DNA of 64,000 bases from CAJBVG01 sp044337515 (GTDB lineage: Bacteria; Bacteroidota; Bacteroidia; Sphingobacteriales; Sphingobacteriaceae): NCBI GenBank assembly GCA_044337515.1, contig JBIINK010000002.1, positions 15,914-79,913 on the forward strand. Reading direction: 5' to 3'. The notes beneath the pieces are model-generated. The model was not told where the DNA came from and searched no databases. It was given only the letters and a program-made list of their open reading frames with translations. This document shows, piece by piece, positions 53,491 to 62,847 of this stretch. How positions within the stretch are numbered: position 1 is the stretch's first letter; each line of letters begins with the position of its first letter. Made by a program: the position numbers and the translations under genes.

Positions 53491-55806
53491 CTATCTAAGA
53501 AGTGTTATTGTTTGTATTATTTTTTGATTATTAAATTCTAAATAGAGAATGTAAGTTCCATTTGGAAAGTCTATTTGCCCATTTTTGCCATCCCAAGTAA
53601 AATTAGTTGTGGATTCTTTTAGAATAGCTCCCCAGCGGTTATAGATGCACATTTTTTTTAGTTTACACTTACTTGTACTCTTAATTAGGAGTTCATCATT
53701 TATGCCGTCATTATTTGGGGAAAATATATTTGGGATTTCAATTTTTGGTTCATTCTCAGTTGGACTATAAAGAATTTCTTGAGTAAGTGCATCAGCACAT
53801 AATGATCCAGAATTGGTAATTAACTCTATGTTGTATATTTCATTTGAATTAAAAGCAGCAGATGCATTTAAATTATTAGAAATTAACGCTCCGTTTAATA
53901 GCCATGAAAATGTGCCAAAATCAAGATGGGCACTCAAATTATTTAGAAATACGTTCCCTGTGCAAGTATCAATTAACACTTCGAAATTAGCATTATTCAA
54001 ATCAGTGATTGTTATAGATAAAACAACTTTATCATTACTACAATCGTTACTAGATGTAAATTTCACTGTATAATTTCCAGGGGCATTGTAAACATGAGCA
54101 GCATTTTTCGAAAATACAATATTTTCAATTCCACTTGCAGCATCATCAAAATCCCACTGTGCAATTGCATTGGGGTCATTTGTACTGCTGTTAAAAAAAA
54201 CACTATCACCAACGCAATATAGAACCTGTGTGTTTAATATAGTTGATTGAACCACTATACTCTCTACAACATTTATTGTCATAGTATCCGAGTCAGAAAC
54301 ACAACCATCCGTTGCAATAAGTAAAATAGTATAATTTCCACTCGTGTTATAGGTATGAAAAGCGTTATTCAATGTCGAAAAATTATTACTGCCAGAACCC
54401 ACATCTCCAAAATCCCATGTATATGTAGCTGAAGGATTATTACTAATTGAAGAAAAGTCAATTGGATTATTCTTACAAAATTTTGTAGCACTTGTAAAAA
54501 TACTTGTTGAAATAGTACTACTAACATCACATAGGTTAGAAGCAACTAGATTAGCATTAGATTTTTGCAAAGTAAAAGCGTTGTTGTTGTTTGCTATAGT
54601 ACTTGAGAATACAGGTGTAGATAATGTCAAATTTGCAGCAGAAATCAAAAAAATAATATCTGACAAAGCATTACAACAAATATCATTTGTAATTAAATCG
54701 GTTTTAGTTAGTAGCAAGTCAAAGTCTGCAGAATTACTTTTGCTACCACAAACCATATAATATGTATTGTTCAGTTCAGCTAAAATTTTATACCCATATC
54801 CTATAGACTCATTATTATCGCCGCCTAAGTTTTTCATTCTAATAATACTTCCATTTTCATCTAATATTAAAACACACATGTCCTGTGCTTTCCCTAAAAC
54901 ACTAGTCGTTTGCCCAATTAATATAATATTTCCAGAGCTATTATGCGTTACATATAACCCAGGTTCAATCTTATCTCCTCCATAGGTTTTAGCGTATACA
55001 ATATTCATGTTGTCGTCTATCTTAAGGAGTACCATGTCTTGCATTCCGGCACCGGCAGACCATGTGTTACCACTAACATAATAATGGTCATTATAATAAT
55101 CTACACTATAACCTCCATCATTTTCAGCGCCACCCCATAGTTTTAAAAACAATGCATTTCCACTACTATTTATTTTATACAAGGTAATATCCATTAGCCC
55201 GGCACCACCCTGACTTGCACCAGTAAGTAGCATGTCTCCATTTTTACCTTCACAAATTCCTGAAAAATAATCTGAACCAGACGTAAATACTGTTTTACTC
55301 CATACAATTTGTCCATCTTTTGTTAATCGAATAACAACTCCATCTCGATCACCCGTGGAATTAAAACCTGTAGAAGAGTAACCGCAAATTGTAATGTCAC
55401 CATTCGAATTAATTATTGCACTTTCTGCATAATTATAAGCTGAGAATCTTGCGCGGTACGTCCATAATGTAGTTAACGATAGGTCGATTTTAAGTACAAC
55501 GATTCCTTTGTCTACTCTATCATTCCCAACAACAATTAAATTATTATCATCAGAAACTAAAAGAGTAGATGTTTTAAACATATTATCAAAAACAAAAGTA
55601 GAAATGACATTGCCATTTAGGTCTGTTTTTACTACTCTACAATTATTATCATTTATAACATTGATATAAATATTGCTGTTTAGAATTACGATGGAGTTTG
55701 CATAATCATCTCCAATAGCAGCATATTTCTTGTTCCAGTTTTGGGCAGAAGAACTGTAATGAAAGTGGGCAAGTATAAAGAAAAGTAGTATTTTAATTAA
55801 CCTCAT
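53491..55806 (-). CDS. T9SS-secreted PKD protein with type B sorting domain (771 residues)
   Basis: Same layout as the protein encoded downstream at 50571: signal peptide ending near SSAQ, a propeller-like region (about residues 25-370; DITICGYSSTGFNSTGDRDG, MLLTGASQGGAGLMDITLYK), two or three PKD-type domains (YTWDFGDVGSGSNNFS, AQWDFDDAASGIEN) and a type B sorting domain (NIFSPNNDGINDELLI, MCIYNRWGAILKES, GTYILYLEF). It overlaps the glycosyltransferase gene by 14 bases, so it is translated from the same message as the FkbM and GT4 genes. A role as a surface adhesin or matrix protein is likely; the glycan link is inferred. Confidence 0.85.
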   Translation of the reverse strand: MRLIKILLFFILAHFHYSSSAQNWNKKYAAIGDDYANSIVILNSNIYINVINDNNCRVVKTDLNGNVISTFVFDNMFKTSTLLVSDDNNLIVVGNDRVDKGIVVLKIDLSLTTLWTYRARFSAYNYAESAIINSNGDITICGYSSTGFNSTGDRDGVVIRLTKDGQIVWSKTVFTSGSDYFSGICEGKNGDMLLTGASQGGAGLMDITLYKINSSGNALFLKLWGGAENDGGYSVDYYNDHYYVSGNTWSAGAGMQDMVLLKIDDNMNIVYAKTYGGDKIEPGLYVTHNSSGNIILIGQTTSVLGKAQDMCVLILDENGSIIRMKNLGGDNNESIGYGYKILAELNNTYYMVCGSKSNSADFDLLLTKTDLITNDICCNALSDIIFLISAANLTLSTPVFSSTIANNNNAFTLQKSNANLVASNLCDVSSTISTSIFTSATKFCKNNPIDFSSISNNPSATYTWDFGDVGSGSNNFSTLNNAFHTYNTSGNYTILLIATDGCVSDSDTMTINVVESIVVQSTILNTQVLYCVGDSVFFNSSTNDPNAIAQWDFDDAASGIENIVFSKNAAHVYNAPGNYTVKFTSSNDCSNDKVVLSITITDLNNANFEVLIDTCTGNVFLNNLSAHLDFGTFSWLLNGALISNNLNASAAFNSNEIYNIELITNSGSLCADALTQEILYSPTENEPKIEIPNIFSPNNDGINDELLIKSTSKCKLKKMCIYNRWGAILKESTTNFTWDGKNGQIDFPNGTYILYLEFNNQKIIQTITLLR

Positions 55807-57034
55807 GAATGCATGATTTATATAAATCTATGTATTTTTTTGAAATTAAGCTAGAGCTGTATGTATTCAATACTTTGTTCCTGCAGCTTTCATTCATGTC
55901 ATTCGAAAGGCAATAGAGTATTCCTTCAGATAATGATTTCGAGTTTTTTGATTCAGCTAAGTATCCATTCCCTTTATGTTCTATCATATCAGGCATACCT
56001 CCAATGTTAAAAGCTACAACAGGTGTTCCGCAAGAAAGGGATTCAATTACAGTATTCGGTAGGTTGTCTTGTAGTGATGGAGCTACGAACACATCAGCTG
56101 CAGCATAGGCCATTGAAATTTTCTCTATGTCGCTTAATCTTCCTGTATAATGAATTTTTGTGTTAAAATGTTTGATGTCTGTATTTCTTCCAATAGCTAA
56201 TACTTCGTAGTCGTTACACCAATTATCAATAGTAGTCTCTAATTCAATAATAGACTGTTTAAAATACTCAAAACCTTTTCGGTGGTCTTCAACATTCATG
56301 GATACAAACAGAATTATTTTTTTGTTATCCTCAATTCCAAAACTCTTTTTCGCACTTTTTTTATCTGCTGGTTTAAATAAATCGAAATTGATATTATAGG
56401 GAATAACATTTATTGGATTGTTTTTTAATAAACTACTTGCTCTTGCTTCTTTTGCTAGCCATTGACTCGGCGCAACAATTGTATTTTTAGTGGAGTATAT
56501 TTCCTGTTTACTTTTAAATGTCGATTTACTAAAATCTACTATTGATGTATTTTTTAATTGAGGGCAGTGTTCGCAACTAGTTTCAAATTTCCTACATTCA
56601 ATATTGTAATGGCAGCCTCCTGTAAAAGCCCACATATCATGCAATGTCCAAACAATTGGCTTTTTTAGTTTTTGCAATTTCTTTAAACAATTCAATGTTA
56701 GAAAGGAGTTCTGTACCCAATGAAGGTGAATAATATCAGCCTCCTTAACGAGTGGATGTTTATGTAATGCTGGTCCGAACCAAGGCAATGAAAAATCAAG
56801 ACCTTCTTTTTTAAAAAACTTTAAAATGAATAGTTCGAGAAAGAAGAAGAATAGGTTTATTTTTTTTCGAACAGGTGAATTGGTGAACTCGAAAACTGTA
56901 GAATCGTTGCTGCTTTTCTGACGAACTAACATTTTAGAATCGTGTCCGTTTTGCAGCAATGCTTCATGTAAACGATTACAAGCAACAGCTGCACCGCCTT
57001 TGTTTTCTGCAGTATTGATAATTAAAATTTTCAT
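55793..57034 (-). CDS. Glycosyltransferase family 4
   Basis: The 413-residue protein has the GT-B start (ENKGGAAVACNRLHEALLQNGHDSKML) and the GT4 donor-binding half (PSLQDNLPNTVIESLSCGTPVVAFNIGGMPDMIEHKGNGYL) with the conserved E-x7-E type motif. It should transfer a sugar from a nucleotide donor with retention of configuration. A cysteine cluster near residues 135-160 (GGCHYNIECRKFETSCEHCPQL) is common in this GT4 branch. It overlaps the FkbM gene by ATGA and the PKD protein gene by 14 bases. Acceptor unknown. Confidence 0.92.
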   Translation of the reverse strand: MKILIINTAENKGGAAVACNRLHEALLQNGHDSKMLVRQKSSNDSTVFEFTNSPVRKKINLFFFFLELFILKFFKKEGLDFSLPWFGPALHKHPLVKEADIIHLHWVQNSFLTLNCLKKLQKLKKPIVWTLHDMWAFTGGCHYNIECRKFETSCEHCPQLKNTSIVDFSKSTFKSKQEIYSTKNTIVAPSQWLAKEARASSLLKNNPINVIPYNINFDLFKPADKKSAKKSFGIEDNKKIILFVSMNVEDHRKGFEYFKQSIIELETTIDNWCNDYEVLAIGRNTDIKHFNTKIHYTGRLSDIEKISMAYAAADVFVAPSLQDNLPNTVIESLSCGTPVVAFNIGGMPDMIEHKGNGYLAESKNSKSLSEGILYCLSNDMNESCRNKVLNTYSSSLISKKYIDLYKSCIHEVN

Positions 57035-57828
57035 TTTATTCTATACGCATAGATGTTCAATTGTAAATCATACATTCTGTCTTGATGTAAATTTACAAAA
57101 GGCGATTTTCTTTTATTTTCAGTTTTAATATAGTAGTGGAACCCAGAGTCCTTTAAAATACTTAATAGTTCATTAAGCTTTTGCTCTTCAGAATAAGTAC
57201 CATGATATTCTAGAAATAATGTATTTACTTTATTTAATACTTCTTTGCAATGTGGGATAACTATATTTTCAGCACCTTCAATATCCATTTTTAGAAAATC
57301 AATTTCCTTGAATGTTGATAGGTATTCTGCTAAATCCAATGAATCAACTTTTACATCACCTTGCCCAACACTTCCACTGTCTGACCCTTCACTAGAGAAG
57401 CTAACACCATTGTTATGTATCCAAGCTGCCTTTGCAATAACTTCCGCACTGCAATTATTAGTTTTAAGATTTTTAGATAATATTTTAGCAATCTCCGTAT
57501 CTGCTTCAATGCAAAAAACCTTAGCATTAGGATATATTGAGTGATAATACAATGCACTTAATCCAATATTAGATCCGCAATCAATAATAACAGGCTCTTT
57601 TTTATCTGTGTTAAATTTATATGATTGATCAACGTAAATTTCTTTGTACTGCCAAATAAATGAAAGTGCATCTGGAACAATTATTTTTTGACCAGAAACA
57701 TTAACAGTAAGACTCTTATAGCGTTTTCGATCACCATACAAGAATAGTAACTTATAGAAATTGCGATGTTCTTTAGAACTGAAAAAGTAATATAGGTTTC
57801 GGAAACAAACCTCTAAAAATAGTCTCAT
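57031..57828 (-). CDS. FkbM-family methyltransferase
   Basis: The 265-residue protein has the SAM-binding motif VIIDCGSNIGLSALYYHSIYPNAKV and the FkbM hallmark DFLKMDIEGAEN. FkbM enzymes O-methylate sugars or polyketides, here most likely a surface glycan. It starts the minus-strand operon that continues with the GT4 gene (ATGA overlap) and the two PKD proteins, with a divergent promoter pair shared with the plus-strand polysaccharide genes. Confidence 0.9.
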   Translation of the reverse strand: MRLFLEVCFRNLYYFFSSKEHRNFYKLLFLYGDRKRYKSLTVNVSGQKIIVPDALSFIWQYKEIYVDQSYKFNTDKKEPVIIDCGSNIGLSALYYHSIYPNAKVFCIEADTEIAKILSKNLKTNNCSAEVIAKAAWIHNNGVSFSSEGSDSGSVGQGDVKVDSLDLAEYLSTFKEIDFLKMDIEGAENIVIPHCKEVLNKVNTLFLEYHGTYSEEQKLNELLSILKDSGFHYYIKTENKRKSPFVNLHQDRMYDLQLNIYAYRIK

Positions 57829-57836
57829 ATTAATGT

Positions 57837-57844
57837 CAAAAGTA
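57837..57844 (-). promoter_or_regulatory. -7 promoter element of the FkbM-GT4-PKD operon
   Basis: On the minus strand this reads TACTTTTG, a perfect match, 8 bases before the ATG at 57828. Confidence 0.5.
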
Positions 57845-57884
57845 GCTTAAATATGCATATATTATAAATAATAGCAAATTCTTC

Positions 57885-57892
57885 TAAATTTG
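57885..57892 (+). promoter_or_regulatory. -7 promoter element of the polysaccharide operon
   Basis: TAAATTTG matches TAnnTTTG, 14 bases before the ATG at 57907. It faces the divergent FkbM promoter 40 bases away. Confidence 0.5.
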
Positions 57893-57906
57893 TCTTAAAT
57901 AGAACT

Positions 57907-58515
57907 ATGCGAAAAGTTACTCATATCATCAACAAACTAGGTGTCATCGGAATACCATTTAAGGTATTATTGAGTTTATTTGCTACGTTTTGGGCTTTTG
58001 CTCGCATAGCCTGGTACGAACAAAAATTCGGCTGCCGCATACATACTAAGGCACTTTTATTAGTGCAAGATACTAGTCGATTCGCTCTAGGCGAAGGAGT
58101 TTTTATTGGAGCGAATACTGTTTTATTATGCATGGACGACCCTAAAGGAATAAAGGGTAGTGCTAAACTGAGTATTGGAAATGGAACTTCTATTGGCGAA
58201 ATGAATAATATTAGAGCTGCAGGAGGGGAAATAATTATTGGAGAGAAATGCATCTTATCTCAGTATATAACAATAGTTGCTGCAAATCATTTAATAAGCA
58301 AAGACCAATACATGATTGATCAAGCATGGGATACGACTAAAAACAAAGTTGTAATTCATGATGATGTTTGGATTGGCAGTCATGCTCAAATAATGCCAGG
58401 AGTTACCATTGGGAAAGGTGCAATTATTGCTGCCGGAGCAACTGTAACCAAAGATGTAGAACCTTATGCGATAATGGTAGGTTCACCGGCAAAACTATTA
58501 CGCTATAGAGAATAA
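57907..58515 (+). CDS. Left-handed beta-helix acyltransferase
   Basis: The 202-residue protein has an N-terminal hydrophobic segment (about residues 10-30) and then hexapeptide repeats of the LbH fold, with conserved Asn-His (VAANHLI), Trp-Ile-Gly-Ser (VWIGSHAQIMPGVTIGKGAIIAAGATVTKDV) and end PYAIMVGSPAKLLR. It is an acetyl- or acyltransferase of the serine-acetyltransferase-like type, modifying a sugar of the surface glycan. Its stop overlaps the next ATG by one base (TAATG). Confidence 0.9.
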   Translation: MRKVTHIINKLGVIGIPFKVLLSLFATFWAFARIAWYEQKFGCRIHTKALLLVQDTSRFALGEGVFIGANTVLLCMDDPKGIKGSAKLSIGNGTSIGEMNNIRAAGGEIIIGEKCILSQYITIVAANHLISKDQYMIDQAWDTTKNKVVIHDDVWIGSHAQIMPGVTIGKGAIIAAGATVTKDVEPYAIMVGSPAKLLRYRE

Positions 58516-59750
58516 TGGATAATCCCCCAAAGTTAAAAATTGCTTTAATTGTAAAATGGCATTCCGAAAAAGTGGGGTATGCTCCGAATTGCTTATCAAG
58601 AGCATTTGTTGATCAAGGTTACGAAGTACACATCTTCACCACAAAATATCAAGCTTATTTTAGTCACCCGAATTACAAAGAAATTTACGAAAAATATCTT
58701 GGTCCAAATATATTAAGCGAAGGTGAATTCAAAGACGGTGATGTAACTGTACATCGACTTCCTTCTTGGCGTTTTGGTAATATTATCTGGATTAATAGCA
58801 TTTGGAAAACGCTGAAAAAAGTACAACCCGATATTGTACAATCATTTGATATTAATGAGCCCCATACAGTGAAACTGGCAATGTTTGCTAGGTTCTTCAA
58901 GTACAAACTATTTACAGCCAATCATTTTATTTTAATTTCATTCCGCTTATTAGGTGGCTGGAAGAAATTAGATTTTAAAAAACGTTGGTACATTCGCTTA
59001 ATGTTTAGAATTCCAGGAATGATTATTCGTGGCGTCTCTAAAAAATGTTATGCAGTAACCAAAGACGCTAAAAAACTTGCAGTATTATTTTTTGCTTTCA
59101 AGCCCAATCAAGTCGAAGTATCTACACTGGGTGTGGATACTAAATTGTATCATCCATTAACTACAAATAACATTACAATTCGACAGAATAGTAGAGCTCA
59201 ACTTGGGTTTTCTGATCAAGAAATTGTATGTGTTTTTAGTGGAAAAATTACAGAAGAGAAAAGCCCATTAGTATTAGCCGAAGCTATTCAGATATTACGA
59301 AGCCAAGGCAAAAACTATTCTGCACTTTTTATTGGTGCTGGAGAGTTGAAAGATAAAGTAGGTGCTTTTGACAATTGTCAAGTATTAAACTTCGTGCCTT
59401 CACATGAGCTTGCTAATTATTATAGAGCAAGTGATATCGCTGTTTGGCCTCGTTCAGTAACTACTAGCATATTGGATGCTGCGGCTTGTGCTTTGCCAGT
59501 TATTATTTCAGATCAGGTCTTTGCCTACACCACATACCTTCAAAATGATGTAGAATACCAACATCAACCTAATATTTTGGCGGCTAAATATAAAACCAAT
59601 AATGTAGATGATTTAGTTGCTGAACTACTGAAATTGGAAGATCCTAGCTATAGAAAACACATAGGAGACGTAGTAAATGTACGTGTTGATGAGCATTCGT
59701 CGTGGAAAGCCATTGCTGCTAAACGTCTAAATGATTATAGAAACTTATAG
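58515..59750 (+). CDS. Glycosyltransferase family 4
   Basis: The 411-residue protein is a GT-B glycosyltransferase: N-terminal acceptor half (IALIVKWHSEKVGYAPNCLSRAF, DQGYEVHIFTT) and C-terminal donor half (VFSGKITEEKSPLVLAEAIQIL, RSVTTSILDAAACALPVIISDQ). The usual second Glu of the E-x7-E motif is replaced in the SILDAAACALPVI segment by Asp, which is seen in some family members. It follows the acyltransferase with a one-base overlap and precedes the flippase. Confidence 0.87.
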   Translation: MDNPPKLKIALIVKWHSEKVGYAPNCLSRAFVDQGYEVHIFTTKYQAYFSHPNYKEIYEKYLGPNILSEGEFKDGDVTVHRLPSWRFGNIIWINSIWKTLKKVQPDIVQSFDINEPHTVKLAMFARFFKYKLFTANHFILISFRLLGGWKKLDFKKRWYIRLMFRIPGMIIRGVSKKCYAVTKDAKKLAVLFFAFKPNQVEVSTLGVDTKLYHPLTTNNITIRQNSRAQLGFSDQEIVCVFSGKITEEKSPLVLAEAIQILRSQGKNYSALFIGAGELKDKVGAFDNCQVLNFVPSHELANYYRASDIAVWPRSVTTSILDAAACALPVIISDQVFAYTTYLQNDVEYQHQPNILAAKYKTNNVDDLVAELLKLEDPSYRKHIGDVVNVRVDEHSSWKAIAAKRLNDYRNL

Positions 59751-59806
59751 TTTTTGCTTCCCAAGATCCAATCAAAATCTGTATTTTAGGCCTTTTAAGA
59801 AGTAAA

Positions 59807-61285
59807 ATGGGAATTGTTAAACGCCAAGGTATAAAAGCATCTATTCTAGTCTATATAGGCTTTGCCCTAGGTGCTGTAAACTTATTGGTGCTTTTCCCTG
59901 TCTTATTTACTGCAGAACAAGTTGGTTTAACACGCGTATTAACAAGCACGACCATCACTTTTGCCCAGCTTTGTCTTTTAGGCTTACCTACCGTAATTAT
60001 AAAATTCTATCCGTATTATAAAGATCATGCAAAAGATCGTAGCGACCTTATGTTTTGGTCGAGTATGATTTCTATCGTTGGCTTTATTTTAATGTGTTCG
60101 TTGTCTTGGTTTTTCTACCCAGATATAATTCGTTATTTTTCAAAGAAATCGCCACTATTAAGTGAATATTTTTACCTGACTTTTGTTGGAGGTTTCTTTT
60201 TAGTGGCCTATACCATTTTTGAAACTTACTCTCGTTCGAACTTAAGAAATATTCTACCTGTATTTTTAAAAGAAATCGGATTACGAATTTATACATCAAT
60301 TTTAATTCTGCTCTACGCCATTGCACTTATTAACTTTCATCAGTTCATTTGGTTGTTTAGTGTTTATTTCGCTATTGCTTGTGCTGTGATGGTGTATGAT
60401 TTAATGAGATTGAAGTTATTGAAATTTCATGCTACCACTACAAAACTTACTAAGCGATTACGTAGCAAAATGTTTACTTATGGTTCGTTTATTTATGGTG
60501 GTGGACTATTTGGAATAATTGCCGATAACGTAGATACCTTTTTAATTGCTGGTATTTCTGGATTAAGTAGTACCGGTGTTTTCACGGTAGCCGCTTATAT
60601 CTCAACCATATTAGAAGTCCCTCGCAGAACCATTAGTGGTGTAGCAACACCAATCTTAGCGCAGTCGTGGAAAAATAAAGATTACGCCAACATTCAGTAT
60701 TTATACGAAAAGACTTCACTGAATCAATTGATATTTGGCATCACTATTTTTTTAGGTGTATGGTTAAATATAGATGATTTGTTTAGCTTCCTGCCTCCAG
60801 CTTATGCTGCTGGTAAGTATGTAGTATTAATTATGTGTTTTGCGCGTATCCTCGATTTAGGAACTGGTATTAATGGTGAAATGCTTACTACCTCTAACAT
60901 GTGGAGGTTTAGTTTTTTTACTCAAGTAATATTTATTGGTTTGTCTATCCCAACCAATTATTTTTTAATTAGTCGTTTCGGAATTATTGGCTCTGCCTAT
61001 TCAAATTTAATTGCCTATACCGCTTTTAATAGCATTCGTTTTATTTACATCTATCGTAAATTTAAGATGCAACCTTTTTCTATTAATACCTTATACGTAT
61101 TTTTATTAGGCATTGCTGCCTATTTATTCATTGTAAACATCCCTTTAACAAACATAAGAATTGTAGATATAATCATTAGAGGCACACTGGTATTACTTTG
61201 CATGGGTATACCTGTGCTCAAATTTAAGTTATCTGAAGATATCTATATCTTGTGGCATCAAATATTAAACAGAATAAAAAAATGA
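59807..61285 (+). CDS. Oligosaccharide flippase (Wzx/MATE-like)
   Basis: The 492-residue protein has about twelve to fourteen membrane helices, from helix 1 (SILVYIGFALGAVNLLVLFP) to the end, with the polysaccharide-biosynthesis/MOP pattern. Such proteins flip undecaprenyl-linked repeat units across the inner membrane. Its stop overlaps the next start (ATGA). Its presence shows the locus makes a glycan built in the cytoplasm and moved out by a Wzx-type route. Confidence 0.9.
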   Translation: MGIVKRQGIKASILVYIGFALGAVNLLVLFPVLFTAEQVGLTRVLTSTTITFAQLCLLGLPTVIIKFYPYYKDHAKDRSDLMFWSSMISIVGFILMCSLSWFFYPDIIRYFSKKSPLLSEYFYLTFVGGFFLVAYTIFETYSRSNLRNILPVFLKEIGLRIYTSILILLYAIALINFHQFIWLFSVYFAIACAVMVYDLMRLKLLKFHATTTKLTKRLRSKMFTYGSFIYGGGLFGIIADNVDTFLIAGISGLSSTGVFTVAAYISTILEVPRRTISGVATPILAQSWKNKDYANIQYLYEKTSLNQLIFGITIFLGVWLNIDDLFSFLPPAYAAGKYVVLIMCFARILDLGTGINGEMLTTSNMWRFSFFTQVIFIGLSIPTNYFLISRFGIIGSAYSNLIAYTAFNSIRFIYIYRKFKMQPFSINTLYVFLLGIAAYLFIVNIPLTNIRIVDIIIRGTLVLLCMGIPVLKFKLSEDIYILWHQILNRIKK

Positions 61286-62169
61286 TTGCGAGTATTTATA
61301 GGAAATTAATTCCATCAACATTAAGAGATAAAATATACAAATTGCTCCTTGGGCGAATGATGTTCTTTGTGAGAAATTTCAAAGCATATGCTAATGGGTT
61401 TTTATTAAATATTTTCGGATGGTTACTTCCAGCTACTGAAAAAAGAAAAGCTTATGCTTTTATTGGTCGCCACGGAATAGTTTCTTGTCCTGGGGAATTT
61501 ATGCTGAAGTATAAATCGGTAAACATAGAAGTTTTTAGAGACTCTGATAATGGGATGCCTTATGTTATGCATCATGGACGAAAACTATATTTCCCTGCTT
61601 CGTATGATGATCAGAAATTAATTACATTATATAGAAGTCTAATTATTGAGCAAGATATTGAATCTGCACATCGTTACGTAACTTCTTATGATGAGTTGAG
61701 TGGTAAGACCTTATTGGATATTGGTTCAGCAGAAGGCATCTTTTCTTTAGACACTATTGAATATACGAAGCATGTTTATTTGTTCGAGTGCGAAGAGTTT
61801 TGGATTGATTCTTTAAATGCCACTTTTGCTCCTTGGAAAGATAAAGTAACTATTATTAGAAAATATGTAGGCGATAAGAGTGAAGGAAATTTCACTACTA
61901 TAGATGATTTCATGAAAGACAAATCGGTTGATGATTTATTTTTGAAGATGGATATTGAAGGTGCAGAGAAGTCAGCTCTAAAAGGGGCGAACCAAACATT
62001 GAAGAATGGGAAGAATAATCGTTTAGCAGTGTGTGTATATCACCGAGACGAGGATCCTGCTTTTATTAGCGGCTTAATGCAATCACATGGATATAAAACT
62101 CAATTCACAAATGGTTATATTTATTGGGCAAACCGTTTAAGCAAAGGTGTAGTGCGTTGTCAAAATTAA
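61282..62169 (+). CDS. FkbM-family methyltransferase (second in window)
   Basis: The 295-residue protein has the SAM motif KTLLDIGSAEGIFSLDTIEY with VYLFECEEFWIDSL and the FkbM signature DLFLKMDIEGAEKSALKGA. The N-terminal 100 residues precede the methyltransferase domain. The start at 61282 (ATGA with the flippase stop) is preferred; an in-frame ATG at 61252 lies inside the flippase gene. It likely methylates the same surface glycan. Confidence 0.88.
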   Translation: MIASIYRKLIPSTLRDKIYKLLLGRMMFFVRNFKAYANGFLLNIFGWLLPATEKRKAYAFIGRHGIVSCPGEFMLKYKSVNIEVFRDSDNGMPYVMHHGRKLYFPASYDDQKLITLYRSLIIEQDIESAHRYVTSYDELSGKTLLDIGSAEGIFSLDTIEYTKHVYLFECEEFWIDSLNATFAPWKDKVTIIRKYVGDKSEGNFTTIDDFMKDKSVDDLFLKMDIEGAEKSALKGANQTLKNGKNNRLAVCVYHRDEDPAFISGLMQSHGYKTQFTNGYIYWANRLSKGVVRCQN

Positions 62170-62174
62170 ATTAC

Positions 62175-62840
62175 ATGATGTCATTTTTCAAAAAACTTCC
62201 TGGTATACGTTCTATATTTCGTCAACTTGACAAAAACAAGTTTGATAAAGAATGGAGAGTACATAACGCACATAATGATACGATTATTGGTGATCGGACA
62301 TTCCCGATGGGTAATGTATCTGTGGGCAAAGCGACTTATGGCATGTTGCAAATACAAAGTTTATTTGAACAAGATGGAGAGAAACTAGAAATTGGTAATT
62401 ATGTTTCCATTGCTCCAGGAGTTCAATTTTTATTAGGAGTGAATCATCAAATCAATACGTTTACTACATTTCCATTGTACTCTAGATTTGTAAAAAGATC
62501 ACCTATAGATGCTGTGAACAAGGGGCCTTTAATTATTGAAGACGAAGTTTGGATAGGCACAGATGCGATTTTATTTTCTGGAATTCGTGTTGGGAAAGGC
62601 GCTATTATTTCGGCAGGAGCAATTGTTACGAAAGATGTTCCTCCATATGCGATTGTTGGTGGAACTCCTGCAAAGCTTATTAAATATAGATTCTCCGAAG
62701 ATATTATTGCAGAATTATTAACTGTACATCTAAAAGATTTATCAATCAATTGGATTAAAGAGAATATAGATATACTGTACAAAGAAATTAAATCAGTGGA
62801 AGATGTTATTCGCATCAAAAATTTAATACAGAATAAATAG
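62175..62840 (+). CDS. Left-handed beta-helix acyltransferase (second in window)
   Basis: The 222-residue protein carries hexapeptide repeats with conserved residues of sugar O-acetyltransferases: GNYVSIAPGVQFLLGVNHQI, EVWIGTDAILFSGIRVGKGAIISAGAIVTKDV and PPYAIVGGTPAKLIKYRF, the xenobiotic/Vat-type acetyltransferase ending. The ATG at 62175 follows the FkbM stop by 5 bases; a longer frame starting at 62124 overlaps FkbM and is not family-like. Confidence 0.9.
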   Translation: MMSFFKKLPGIRSIFRQLDKNKFDKEWRVHNAHNDTIIGDRTFPMGNVSVGKATYGMLQIQSLFEQDGEKLEIGNYVSIAPGVQFLLGVNHQINTFTTFPLYSRFVKRSPIDAVNKGPLIIEDEVWIGTDAILFSGIRVGKGAIISAGAIVTKDVPPYAIVGGTPAKLIKYRFSEDIIAELLTVHLKDLSINWIKENIDILYKEIKSVEDVIRIKNLIQNK

Positions 62841-62847
62841 AATAGAA

